Below are positions 21,272 to 31,559 of a stretch of DNA of 64,000 nucleotides, piece by piece. A program made the position numbers and the translations under genes. The stretch spans positions 35,830,152-35,894,151 of the forward strand of contig OZ024836.1 of NCBI GenBank assembly GCA_964016985.1, given 5' to 3'. The notes under the pieces are model-generated. The model had not been told where the DNA came from, ran no database searches, and worked only from the letters and a program-made list of their open reading frames with translations. Position 1 is the stretch's first letter. Each line of letters begins with the position of its first letter. This stretch comes from Anodontia alba. Its lineage: Eukaryota; Mollusca; Bivalvia; Lucinida; Lucinidae.

Positions 21272-23540
21272 GTCTGCTTATGGCATTCATTTGTCTCAGT
21301 GCTGTTGAGCTGCTGATGGCGCTACTATAGTCTGCTTACGACATTCATTGTCTCAGTGCTGTTGAGCTGCTGATGGCGCTACTATAGTCTGCTTATGGCA
21401 TTCATTGTCTCAGTGCTGTTGAGCTGCTGATGGCGCTGCTATAGTCTGCTTACGACATTCATTGTCTCAGTGCTGTTGAGCTGCTGATGGCGCTGCTATA
21501 GTCTGCTTACGACATTCATTGTCTCAGTGCTGTTGAGCTGCTGATGGCGCTGCTATAGTCTGCTTACGACATTCATTGTCTCAGTGCTGTTGAGCTGCTG
21601 ATGGCGCTGCTATAGTCTGCTTACGACATTCATTGTCTCAGTGCTGTTGAGCTGCTGATGGCGCTGCTATAGTCTGCTTACGACATTCATTGTCTCAGTG
21701 CTGTTGAGCTGCTGATGGCGCTGCTATAGTCTGCTTACGACATTCATTGTCTCAGTGCAGTTGAGTTGCTGATGGCGCTGCTATAGTCTGCTTACGACAT
21801 TCATTGTCTCAGTGCAGTTGAGTTGCTGATGGCGCTGCTATAGTCTGCTTACGACATTCATTGTCTCAGTGCAGTTGAGTTGCTGATGGCGCTACTATAG
21901 TCTGCTTATGGCATTCATTGTCTTAGTGCTGTTGAGTTGCTGATGGCGCTGCTATAGTCTGCTTACGACATTCATTGTCTTAGTGCTGTTGAGTTGCTGA
22001 TGGCGCTACTATAGTCTGCTTACGACATTCATTGTCTTAGTGCTGTTGAGTTGCTGATGGCGCTGCTATAGTCTGCTTACGACATTCATTGTCTCAGTGC
22101 AGTTGAGTTGCTGATGGCGCTACTATAGTCTGCTTACGACATTCATTGTCTCAGTGCAGTTGAGTTGCTGATGGCACTACTATAGTCTGCTTACGACATT
22201 CATTGTCTCAGTGCCGTTGAGTTGCTGATGGCGCTGCTATAGTCTGCTTACGACATTCATTGTCTCAGTGCCGTTGAGCTGCTGATGGCGCTGCTATAGT
22301 CTGCTTATGGCATTCATTGTCTCAGTGCCGTTGAGTTGCTGATGGCGCTGCTATAGTCTGCTTATGGCATTCATTGTCTTAGTGCTGTTGAGTTGCTGAT
22401 GGCGCTACTATAGTCTGCTTACGACATTCATTGTCTCAGTGCAGTTGAGTTGCTGATGGCACTACTATAGTCTGCTTACGACATTCATTGTCTCAGTGCC
22501 GTTGAGTTGCTGATGGCGCTGCTATAGTCTGCTTATGGCATTCATTGTCTTAGTGCTGTTGAGTTGCTGATGGCGCTGCTATAGTCTGCTTATGGCATTC
22601 ATTGTCTCAGTGCTGTTGAGTTGCTGATGGCGCTACTATAGTCTGCTTATGGCATTCATTGTCTTAGTGCTGTTGAGTTGCTGATGGCGCTACTATAGTC
22701 TGCTTATGGCATTCATTTGTCTCGGTGCCATTGAGTTGCTGATAGCACTGCGATAGTCTGCTTATGGCATTCATTTTTCTCGGTGCCATTGAGTTGCTCA
22801 TGGCACTTCTATTGTCTGCTTATGCCATTCATTTTTCTCAGTGCCATTGAGGTGCTCATGGCACTGCTATAGTCTGCTTATGGCATTCATTTGTCACTGT
22901 GCCATCGAGTTGCTGATGGCGCTGCTATAGTCTGCTTATGGCATTCATTTTTCTCGGTGCCATTGAGTTGCATTTTCTCGGTGCCATTGAGTTGCTGATG
23001 GCGTTGCTATAGTCTTCTTGTGGCATTTATTTGTCTCAGTGCTGATGGCGTTGCTATAGTCTGCTTGTGGCATTCATTTGTCTTAGTGCTGATGGCGTTG
23101 CTATAGTCTGTTTATGGCATTCATTTGTCTTAGTGCTGATGGCACTGCTATAGTCTGTTTATGGCATTCATTTGTCTTAGTGCTGATGGCACTGCTATAG
23201 TCTGTTTATGGCATTCATTTGTCTCAGTGCTGATGGCACTGCTATAGTCTGTTTATGGCATTCATTTGTCTCAGTGCTGATGGCACTGCTATAGTCTGTT
23301 TATGGCATTCATTTGTCTCAGTGCTGATGGCACTGCTATAGTCTGTTTATGGCATTCATTTGTCTCAGTGCTGATGGCGCTGCTATAGTCTGCTTATGGC
23401 ATTCATTTGTCTCAGTGCTGATGGCGCTGTTATAGTCTGCTTATGGCATTCATTTGTCTCAGTGCTGATGGTGCTGCTATAGTCTGCTTATGGCATTCAT
23501 TTGTCTCAGTGCTGTTGAGTTGCTGATGGCGCTGCTATTA
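21272..23540. repeat. Minisatellite, about 40 units of 57 bp with 47-bp variants
   Basis: Unit: TCTGCTTACGACATTCATTG, TCTCAGTGCTGTTGAGCTGC, TGATGGCGCTGCTATAG. Variants swap TTACGACATT for TTATGGCATT. From about 23040 to 23510 a unit shortened to 47 bp (TGTTGAGTTGC missing, one T added) prevails. All frames contain stops. Lies in the intron between Reeler gene exons D and E. Confidence 0.95.
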
Positions 23541-23920
23541 TCTTGACTGTCAGTGTAATTGTATCTTCATATCATCTTGAATGCAGCATACTGTGCAGAT
23601 CCTGGTAAAGCCCAAGGAAGCACTTTACATACTTTGATTGCATTGCTCATTTCTTGAGATTGGGCACTGCTGGCATCTGGGTTTCGCTGGTGCTTTCATT
23701 TGCGCATGAAAAGTTTCCATTCTGCTTTACCTTGTTTTTGCCAGCTGCTTATTGCATCTTGAGCCTTACATCTGCTCAACTAATAAACTACTAATTACTC
23801 TACAGAAAGTGGACAAAAGTTGATTTTTGTATAAAGGGAATAAATGAAAGCTATCTTAATGGGAACCAATAAAACACCTCCAAGGAAAATAAAACTGACA
23901 TGGAAGTATTCATAGCTTCA

Positions 23921-23982
23921 GAAACTGACCGGCTTGACATGAACCTAATGGGCTGACTGGGCTGTCCAACTGCAACTCAATA
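23921..23982 (+). mobile_element. SINE tail remnant
   Basis: AACTGACCGGCTTGACATGA followed by GGGCTGACTGGGCTGT resembles the 3' end of the SINE family; nothing of the head remains. Confidence 0.4.
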
Positions 23983-24015
23983 TTTTAGAAAGAACTTGAT
24001 TCCCATTGAGAAAAC

Positions 24016-24033
24016 CCCCCCCCCCCCCCCCCC
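24016..24033. repeat. Poly-C run
   Basis: 17-18 C about 150 bp downstream of the possible exon D stop. Confidence 0.9.
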
Positions 24034-24192
24034 ACCTTTGCACATGACTTGAAGATGTCTTTTTGATTGATGTATACATATATAGCACTGTAGTGTATAA
24101 ATTTTTGTCCAGTCTCTGTATCTGCTTGTTTAGATTATCCTATCTCAGCTACAGATTCCTTCTATGCAAACCACCAGTCTACTCTGACCTAC

Positions 24193-25719
24193 CCAGCGTC
24201 CTACCAACAGTTACAAATAAGCCACTTCCTGGCTCTAGAGATGGGAGTGGAGCCGATACAGATGCGCCATCAGCTCGTGAAAAGTTTAACACAGCAGCAA
24301 TTTGTCCACTAGACTCGACTGGTATATTTATTATGTTCACAATGGGCTCTGGCTGGAATGACGGTCTTTCTGATGTTTTAGATGATGCTTCGAATAACTG
24401 CAAGACGCCTGATGATGATGTCGCTGACGGTGACCTCATGTTGTTCGACAGTGATGTAGACACTACTTCAAATGTTGGTAACGAAGATGCTTTCCCGGAA
24501 TCCACTGAAGGTGGTGATGGTTTTACGATGTTTACATCACCTACCGGCAATATTTGTGGTGGAGGTGAATCAATTCTTATCGGCAAATCTATTGATGCTA
24601 CAGGCCTTGTTACTGGTACAGTTACGGTTTCTACCTCACTATTAACAAGTGTTCGTGTGTCGGCTTGAGCTCTAGCAACCGCTGGCACAAGAATGGGAGG
24701 TGGAGGTGCTAATAGGTCAAAGATATCTGCAGGCAGTTGGATCGGTTTATCTGCAACTGAAGGTGGAAAAGATTTTACTGTCGTAGGTAGCAGGGAAGGG
24801 TTAATTCTACTAGAAGGCTGAAAAGGGGTAACTGTGGTAGGGGCTTTGAAAGACATACCTGTAGTGGGAGATCTGGATGTAAGGAAAGGGTCAGGTGTAG
24901 AAGGAGTGGGACCTTTGGAAATATTAAATGTAGTTGGTGGTTGGAAGTGTTTATTTTCTGCTGGAGGTTGGAAGGGTTCTGATACAGGGGAATCAATACC
25001 TGTTGTGAAAGGTCTAACTTTAATTGGAGGAAGGAAAGTGTTGGCTTGGAAAGGGCTAGCAGTAGTGGGAGGCAAGAAGGCACTGTCAGTAGATGGAAAT
25101 GAAAAAGGTGTAGTGGGGGAAGGTTGGAATGGTTTAGTTGTAGAGGCCACCTGGAAAGGTGAAAGTGTGGTGGGGAGTTGGGAAGAATTACCCATATTGG
25201 ACAGTTGAAAAGTTTTGCCTATTTCTGGCTGGAAAGGGTCAGCTGTTGGAGGGAGTTCAAAAGGGATAACTGTAGTGGGGAGCTGAAAATTTACCATACT
25301 GGGAGGCTTGAAATTTGTATTTGTGTCAGGTTGGAAGGATTTGATGGTAGTAGGTTGGAAAGGATTAGCTGTGGTGGAATCTTGGAATGGATTAATGATA
25401 GCTGACGGTTTGAAGGTTTTCATTGTAGTAGGAACCTGGTCGGATTTCAATGAACTGGAAATTTCTTTAGACACAACTGTTGTAGCATCAGCCATTTCTA
25501 CTGCACTAGTCAAGTTGTTAGTTTCAAATGCTGATAAATTTATCGCACCTGTAAGTCCATTTATTCCATTCTGTGATGCCATTCCTGAACCTTGAACAGC
25601 AAACGTACCAGTTCCCTGAGTAGGGAACAGGAAAGAGGTCCCAGTGGGGGCTGGGGCTGTATTATTTCCAGACTGGGGTAGAAGGTTTGTGTTGAATGAT
25701 CCACTTGAAGATGTAGCTC
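24193..25719 (-). CDS. Secreted Reeler-domain protein, exon D (Pro/Thr-rich PFQ-repeat region)
   Basis: Acceptor ATTTTTCAG is followed by GAGCTACATC, phase 1, matching exon C. The frame is open for over 500 codons. The central part is a degenerate repeat of about 10-12 residues built around PFQP and TT (at least eight PFQ copies: NPFQ, DPFQ, SPFQ, KPFQ, EPFQ, TPFQ). It is rich in Pro, Thr and Ser and a good substrate for O-glycosylation. Two endings are possible. A donor CTGG|GTAGGT at 24192 exits in phase 1 and joins exon E in frame. Without splicing the frame reads four more codons to TAG at 24179-24181, making D a terminal exon. The reverse-strand ORF at 24063-24668 is a shadow. No homologue of the repeat region is recognised. 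Confidence 0.8.
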
Positions 25720-25861
25720 CTGAAAAATGATAGTAACAACCTAATGTATGCTTACGCGCCAAATGAAAGTTTACCAAAACAAAACTCCTACAGAAAGTTC
25801 GTGAAAGCAAACATGTTGACTGTACTCTATATTCTGTATTTACCCTAAGTATTCAGACATT

Positions 25862-26075
25862 TTAACGCTTGTCCTGCTGAATAAATTAAAATGCCACACC
25901 TACTCCTAATTTTCAGCCAATCAGATTACTTGATTCGGATTGTTGCTATAAATTCATATACTTAATGGCAAACAGTGTAGATCCAGATCAGTTGGCTTCT
26001 TCATAAGCCAACTGATCTGGTTCTACACTGTTTGCAAAGGCAGGTCATATCTGGGTTCAGCAGGACTAGGTTTAA
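25862..26075. mobile_element. MITE, shell E (TTAA ends) with H1 core
   Basis: TTAACGCTTGTCCTGCTGAA and mirrored TTCAGCAGGACTAGG-TTTAA. Hairpin tip GTTGGCTTCTTCATAAGCCA. Confidence 0.87.
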
Positions 26076-26362
26076 AATTGTAAGGACCAGGTATGTCCAT
26101 TTGTTTACCTGTTTATATATGTAAATATTGCTGAATGAGTGGCAAAATATGGACTGATCAGAGGCTGTCTCATCTAGGTCTACAGTTTTCTCAGACCTGT
26201 CCAAATACTTAAGGTAAATAGGGTACTGAGTATTGGGCGTGAGACAGACAGGCCCTAGCTAATTGTAGACACAGCCATCAGATGCTGCAGAATGCAACAT
26301 CTGAACAGGGTGTACACTGTTTGGCACTCATTCAGCAGCTTTTAGACACATGAACAGGTCAA

Positions 26363-26940
26363 TACAGTGAACCCTCGCTACAACAACAGCATTTGTTCTC
26401 AAAAACATTGCCATTGAAATGAATTTGTTATTGTACAGACTACTTAATGAACAGGGCCCAGTTGTTCAAAGCTAACGACATCTTTAGTTAACGATTCGTT
26501 AAAATTTACAACAAGTTATACGCAAATATGCTGAAATTTTTTGCTGAAAAAATGTGAGTAGCTTTTGCAGTGCAAAAGCTACTCACATTTTTTCATCAAA
26601 AAATATCAGAATATTGTGTATTGAATCTGCTAAAACAATTTAACGAAATGACCCTTAACAAGCTCGTTAAGCTAGCGACGCTTTGAACAACTGGGCCCAG
26701 ATTGATATGTTCTTATTTCCTCATAGAACATATATTTTGGACAATTGTTAGGATTGCCTCAATGAGGCTATTCTAACAAATATCCAAAATATATGTTTCT
26801 TTAAAGTATTAAATACAATAGTCTTGCATAATTTGTGACTAATTGTTACCTCTTCAGCAAAGGTTTTGTGACAGTCAAATTGTTATTACAATGAATTTCA
26901 TCGTTATATTGAGTGTTGGTATAAAGAGGGTTGGTTGTAA
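26363..26940. mobile_element. MITE, shell C with H4-like core, carrying a nested MITE
   Basis: Starts TACAGTGAACCCTCGCTACA; right end GTTGGTATAAAGAGGGTTGG. Core 26722-26800 is an H4 variant (TTGTTAGGATTGCCTCAATG). A shell H element is inserted at 26455-26697. Confidence 0.8.
26455..26697. mobile_element. MITE, shell H, nested with CAG target duplication
   Basis: GGCCCAGTTGTTCAAAGC to mirrored end, with CAG at 26452-26454 and 26698-26700. The host copy at 48515-48838 shows the uninterrupted GAGCAGATTGAT. Confidence 0.85.
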
Positions 26941-27492
26941 AATGGGCTTGTTCAAATTTTAGTACAAGTATAATATGGAGTTGAGGCATTCCAATATTTA
27001 GGATAAATATGGTATTTAATTTTGGACCACGGGGTAGAAGATGAAAATCACAGCACTGACAGCACTGGTGGGTTGACTGAGTGTAGACTGGGAAAATGGT
27101 CCTGAACGGGGATTTGAAACTTTCCATTTAACCATTAACTCCCTGTAATTAAAGCATACAGTGCAGACCCTGATCAGACGCCGCTTTTGCCAGTGTTCCA
27201 GTACAGATTTTTCAGATAACTCTCTTTACACTGCACTCTGACATCACAGCGACAAGAATAGTGTGGCTATAAATAACCATTACCTGGAGTCTTTACGCGC
27301 GGTTTGATTATATTGGTCAATAATAATCATGTGGACAACTAACTACCTTCCAGAAATACTAGGCTTGGGTGTTAACAATCAACCCAAAAATGTTGCAGTT
27401 GATTTAAATTTACACCTTTGTAATAATACTTTAAGCATATCTGTAAATGATACCATATTTATGATAAGTTAGTAAGTATTGAGACGGGCTGG

Positions 27493-27551
27493 AGCAAACA
27501 GTGTAGACGAAGATCAGATGCTGCAGTCTAATCTGTGTCTGCACTGTTTGC
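27493..27551. repeat. H1 hairpin, diverged
   Basis: GCAAACAGTGTAGACGAAGA with TGTCTGCACTGTTTGC; tip GATGCTGCAGTCTAATC. Confidence 0.7.
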
Positions 27552-27724
27552 CACTTATCTAGCAGTTTGTGGACATGAGAACAGATAGTAAAATGCCTTT
27601 TCAAATTTTTGTATTTTAGGATGCAAATGATAAGAAATTAAGATATCCAAATAATTATAATAATTATTAGTTTGCCGGGACTATGTCCCTGGAGAGCTCA
27701 TGTTGTCACCCAGTCATTGGCATT

Positions 27725-28915
27725 GGCCTCTGTCGGCATCTGCGTCTGTGTCGGCGTCCGCGTTAGCACAATGTTTAAGTTTTCTAAGGTGTGCATAGTT
27801 TTTTAATTGTTTAAGGTACTGCTTTCATGTGTGGCCTACACCTGCCTAAGGGTAAGACCTTTCAATAGCATACACCCCATCCCCAAGTTAGACCCTTTGT
27901 GTAGGTCAAGGTCAGTTCTTACTTTGTCATTTACTCCCATGTTTAAGTTTTTGGGTTTCAGCTTTGAAAAGTGTACATAACTGCTGATGTATTCAAAATA
28001 GAGCTTTAATGTTTGGTCCACACCAGCCTTAGGGTTAGACCTTTCAACAGCATAAACTCCTTTCTCAGTTTGACCTTTTGTCCAGGTCAAGGTCAGGTAT
28101 ACTTTGTCATTTAAACCCATGTGTGAGTTCTGCTTTTAAGTTTTGAAAAGTGTTTGTAATTGCTGACGTATCATATCTTGGGATTATGTGACCTATGTTT
28201 CATAGCCCTGTGATTTTGTCTTATATCTCCAACTATTTGATACCTAAGTGTCATATTTACATATAATGACACAGTGTGACCCAAACTTTGACCTCAAAGT
28301 AAATATAAATCAGCATGACCTATATTTCATGGTCTAGTGATTTTGCTTAATATATGAGCTTAACTATACCTAATTTAGTTAATATCTTTTAGATCATTTA
28401 ATGGATTAACATCATAGTTGGTATAACCGATCATGTGTCCATCAAATTAAGTTCTCAAATATACTAAGTCAGTGACCTATATTTTATGGTCCAGCAATTT
28501 TGCTTCATGTCTTGAAGACTATTTACTCCAGAAAAGTTGTACTTGAGATGATAGATCAGTGTCACTCAGAGTCTGACATTGTTAACTATATTTTACCTTA
28601 TATCATTGTCATTAACTTTAAAATATTTTATAATTAAGAAATGGTGCTTGCCGGGGGTATTCATGACCCTCTGGGCACTTGCTCTAGTTAAGTTTTGAAA
28701 AGTGTACATTATTGCTGAAGTATATAAGGTATAGTTTTCATAGTTCATCCACACCAACCTAAGGGATTCAGCATGTAAGATATAGCCTTCATATTTTGTC
28801 CACACCAACCTAAGTGAAGACGTTTCAATAGCATATACCCCATCCCTCAGTTTGACATTCTTCTGACATGAAAGTCAGGTCATACTCTGTCATTTACAGC
28901 GATGTTTAAGTTCTG
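27725..28915. repeat. Tandem array with units of about 180-190 bp, worn
   Basis: Recurring GTTTTGAAAAGTGTACATAA, CCACACCAACCTAAGG and GACCTTTCAACAGCATA. Some units read AGGTCAAGGTCA. Confidence 0.75.
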
Positions 28916-29044
28916 CATTTAATCTTTACTACTTAAAGGTTTTCTTATCTGATCAGCCCTTCCTGGTGAGCTGCGTTGTCTTTTGTTACTCTTGTACAAC
29001 CCTTGTGTTATTTTGGTGTTCTCCATAAAACCTTAGACTGAATA

Positions 29045-29239
29045 TACAGTAGATCTTCAATGACTTAAACCCTGATGGCTCGTTTACCATGGCTGATTCG
29101 AACTTGTTTTTGAGTTCTTAGGAAGTTTTTTTTTGATAGCACAAGAAAACAAATATTTAGAGATATTCTAGGGATTTTTTTCTCATTTTGTCATGGAAAT
29201 AAATTCCAAAGCTGTTCCAGAAATTGAAGTTTGACTGTA
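29045..29239. mobile_element. MITE, shell A without core
   Basis: Left TACAGTAGATCTTCAATGAC and right AATTGAAGTTTGACTGTA. About 165 bp shorter than its relatives; the hairpin core is missing. Abuts a shell D element at 29241. Confidence 0.7.
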
Positions 29240-29240
29240 C

Positions 29241-29463
29241 TTAACCCTTAAAGCGCCAAGCAAAATTTGTAGCAGATGACATTCATTTTTTTTTTTTTAA
29301 ATTTTTCAGAGAAAACAAGTCTTGACATTTCATGTGAATCATCTGCCAAGCAGACGATTCACATGAAATGTCAGGACTTGTTTTTAAAAAAAAAAATAAA
29401 TAAATAAAAAAACATTGTCATCTGCTGCAGTTGTGATTGGCGCTTTAAGGCTTGACTAGTTAA
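29241..29463. mobile_element. MITE, shell D (TTAA ends) with H3 core
   Basis: TTAACCCTTAAAGCGCCAAG at the left; ATTGGCGCTTTAAGG then TTAA at the right. The core at 29310-29385 is H3 (TTGACATTTCATGTGAATCA with its complement), not the H1 core of 4038-4281. Confidence 0.85.
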
Positions 29464-29559
29464 TGCAAGCCCATATCATCTTTTGACCTTGAGGTCGTCA
29501 TAGGCTGAGAAAGCTTTTGTTTAATGGGTTGGCATCAGTTCATAACAGGTCTTGTTTTC

Positions 29560-29900
29560 TATATTTTGAGTTATTTTGTTCCTAGTGAAAACGACTTTTT
29601 TCCATATAACATATTGTCTATGATTTGAATTATTTTGTTAATGAAAATAATATTTTCCCATCTGCCATATTTTCTATATTTTGAGTTATTTTGTTAATGA
29701 AAATTATATTTTTCCCATATGCCGTATAATCTATATTTTGAGTTATTTTTTTGTTAATGAAAAAATACATTGTCCCATATGCCATATTTTCTATATTTTG
29801 AGTTATTTTTTAATGAAAAATGACGTTTTTCTATATGCCATATTTCCATATTTTGATTATTCTGTTCCTACTGAAAATGACTTTTTCTTTCTCTTTTTTT
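29560..29900. repeat. Tandem array, about 57-60-bp units, 6 copies
   Basis: Units with TCTATATTTTGAGTTATTTT and GAAAATTATATTTTTCCCAT. Ends about 75 bp from exon C of the Reeler gene. Confidence 0.85.
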
Positions 29901-29977
29901 TTCATATTCCATATGAAGTAATCATTTTATATGGCATATGGACACCCATCCCAGCCCATCAAATGAGCCTCACTTAC

Positions 29978-30042
29978 CTTGAGTGTTGATGGTGTCCGAG
30001 GTGACAACATAAAAGGTATCAAAATCTCTGACCACTGTCGCT
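29978..30042 (-). CDS. Secreted Reeler-domain protein, exon C (end of the Reeler domain)
   Basis: 65-nt exon between acceptor CATTTCAG and donor CAAG|GTAAGT. With two bases from exon B it reads IIATVVRDFDTFYVVTSD, matching the terminal 'A-T-V-V-x-D-x-D-T-F-(W/Y)-V' strand of Reeler domains. It exits in phase 1, which both exon D and exon E acceptors accept. The Reeler domain spread over exons A-C is about 150 residues, the normal length. Confidence 0.88.
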
Positions 30043-30190
30043 CTGAAATGGAATCAAAAACAAATTTATCTGAAGTGTCTATATATTTAACTCTACCCAC
30101 ACAATGGATAAATTGAGGGCAAATTGATGGTAATTTTCTCCAGATATAATAGGCTTTGACATTTCATGCATTTTTTGTTGTCTTGTTATA

Positions 30191-30234
30191 TTAATAATAA
30201 TAATACCTATTTTATTATTATTATTATTATTATT
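30191..30234. repeat. ATT/AAT microsatellite
   Basis: AATAATAATA then TTATTATTATTATTATT, next to a shell E MITE. Similar AT-rich trinucleotide repeats lie at 14640-14664 (GAT) and 50377-50468 (AAT). Confidence 0.85.
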
Positions 30235-30245
30235 CAATGACAAGT

Positions 30246-30459
30246 TTAACCCTTGTCCTGCTGAACCCGGATATATCCTGCCTTTACAAACAGTGTAGAT
30301 CCAGATCAGTTGGCCTCTGAAGAAGCCAACTGATCTGGATCTGCACTGGTTGTCATTCCGTATATGAACATGCATCAACAATCTGAATCAAGTAATCTGA
30401 TTGGCTGACAATTATAAATGGGCGTGGCATCTTAATTTATTCAGCATGGCAAGGGTTAA
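30246..30459. mobile_element. MITE, shell E (TTAA ends) with H1 core, inverted orientation
   Basis: TTAACCCTTGTCCTGCTGAA at the left and TTCAGCATGGCAAGGGTTAA at the right. H1 hairpin at 30288-30350. An ATT microsatellite lies just outside. Confidence 0.88.
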
Positions 30460-30514
30460 TGTTATTACTTTATATATTAGCTAGCCTGCATATTAGCCAT
30501 GAACTGAAATGTTA

Positions 30515-30968
30515 CTAACACTTGGCATGCTGGGTAAGAAGTCCGATAACATTTTGAAATATTTTTCATACTTTTCTCAGAAAACAGAATTTGACATCTC
30601 TGACAAATTGTCTCTAAAGAGGTCGCGGGTTCAACCCCTGCTGAGGTCGGCAACATTCTTTCGTGGAGATTGATCATGAAATATTTTCTACGGTCATTCT
30701 CTCCCTTCTGCTGATTCAAGAAGGGCAGTTGTCAGTTTTGGGCGAAAGAATGTGCACAATACTGGTTAACCACTTAGAGGACTAAGCCTGCCCAGTAAAC
30801 GTGTGGTTAGGTAAACTGACTGTGCTCGACATGACCCCATTGGGTTGACTGGTCTGTAAAACCTCAACACAAACAAAGGTCAATTTGCATGTTTTGTCAG
30901 ATTCTGTTTTGGGCGGGGGTAGTGGGGAGGATATTAATTTTATGTCTGCGGAATTTGCTAAGTGTTAA
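30515..30968. mobile_element. MITE, shell F with H3 core, interrupted by a SINE
   Basis: CTAACACTTGGCATGCTGGG at the left, TTTGCTAAGTGTTAA at the right. The left arm ends GACAAATTGTCTCTAAAG and the right arm resumes TCAATTTGCATGTTTTGTCA after the SINE. Confidence 0.8.
30615..30876 (+). mobile_element. SINE of the same family, 5'-truncated
   Basis: It starts within the tRNA-like T arm (AGGTCGCGGGTTCAACCCCT) and runs through the conserved middle to the AACCTCAACACAAACAAA tail. It sits exactly at the tip of a type-F hairpin element (30515-30968), splitting its two arms. AAAG on both sides may be a short target duplication. Confidence 0.85.
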
Positions 30969-31010
30969 ATAAAGACATGTGCCCTATTTTCACTGTTATG
31001 AGAAAATTCA

Positions 31011-31198
31011 CATCACGGAAACATGCTATATATTACTGACCCCTAACCCCACTTTTATGCAGTAAAAGACAGTTCTAACGAGTAACCACAATTTATGTTT
31101 TGAGCAGAAATATGAAAAATATCAGAATTTTTTATCTGAAAATTTTCATTTTTTGGTGGTAAAATTTTCAGTATATTTGAATAGGCGTGTTTTCGTAA
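31011..31198. mobile_element. MITE, shell B, internally deleted
   Basis: CATCACGGAAACATGC at the left and GAATAGGCGTGTTTTCGTAA at the right. The left half and the left arm of the H4 hairpin are deleted; AGTTCTAACGAGTAACCACA remains. Confidence 0.72.
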
Positions 31199-31375
31199 AG
31201 GTGAGTACAGATAAAAAGTAAAGAATTCCATGTATATATTATATTGACTAGGCCTTAAAAATCCAAATCAAAGCAAATAAAAATAATCCCAGGATGTGCT
31301 GCTGGACTATGGACATTATCATAGCCATATTAATCACTAATATACCAAATATACCAAATCAGTGATAATTCTGGC

Positions 31376-31515
31376 TCACGGGGAGTGGGGTTGGTTGGAT
31401 GAGGCAAAGGTGTCGTGTATCTTACATCACCGGGGTGTCGAACTGATATTGGCTTACAGTTGGGCAAGGCCTGGTATCCTTGCAGCTGGTCAGGGTAAAG
31501 GGGGAATGTTTTTAT
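31376..31515 (+). mobile_element. Second SINE-like family, 5' part
   Basis: Matches the head of 7716-8005: GTCGTGTATCTTACATCACC, GGGGTGTCGAACTGATATTG, TTACAGTTGGGCAAGGCCTG. The tail is missing. Confidence 0.6.
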
Positions 31516-31559
31516 TATTGTTTTTAGTGCAGATCCCGTCGGCATCGGCTGTGGCGTCC

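Larger units (their letters stand above)
18636..24192 (-). other. Reeler gene intron D-E
   Basis: Contains the 35-bp and 57-bp minisatellites, shell F and family J hairpins and G-rich sequence. 23541-24192 has only a SINE tail remnant and poly-C. Confidence 0.6.
25720..29977 (-). other. Reeler gene intron C-D
   Basis: Shell E, C, H, A and D MITEs, an H1 hairpin, a worn GGTCA array (27725-28915) and a 57-60-bp array. Confidence 0.65.

Noticed and set aside
21272..23540. 57-bp unit (a multiple of three) as a coding repeat
   Set aside because: Every frame on the plus strand contains stops within each unit (TAG, TGA), and no splice sites frame it.
24063..24668. 201-codon + strand open frame
   Set aside because: It is antisense to exon D of the Reeler gene; the repeat structure and splice phases support the minus strand only.
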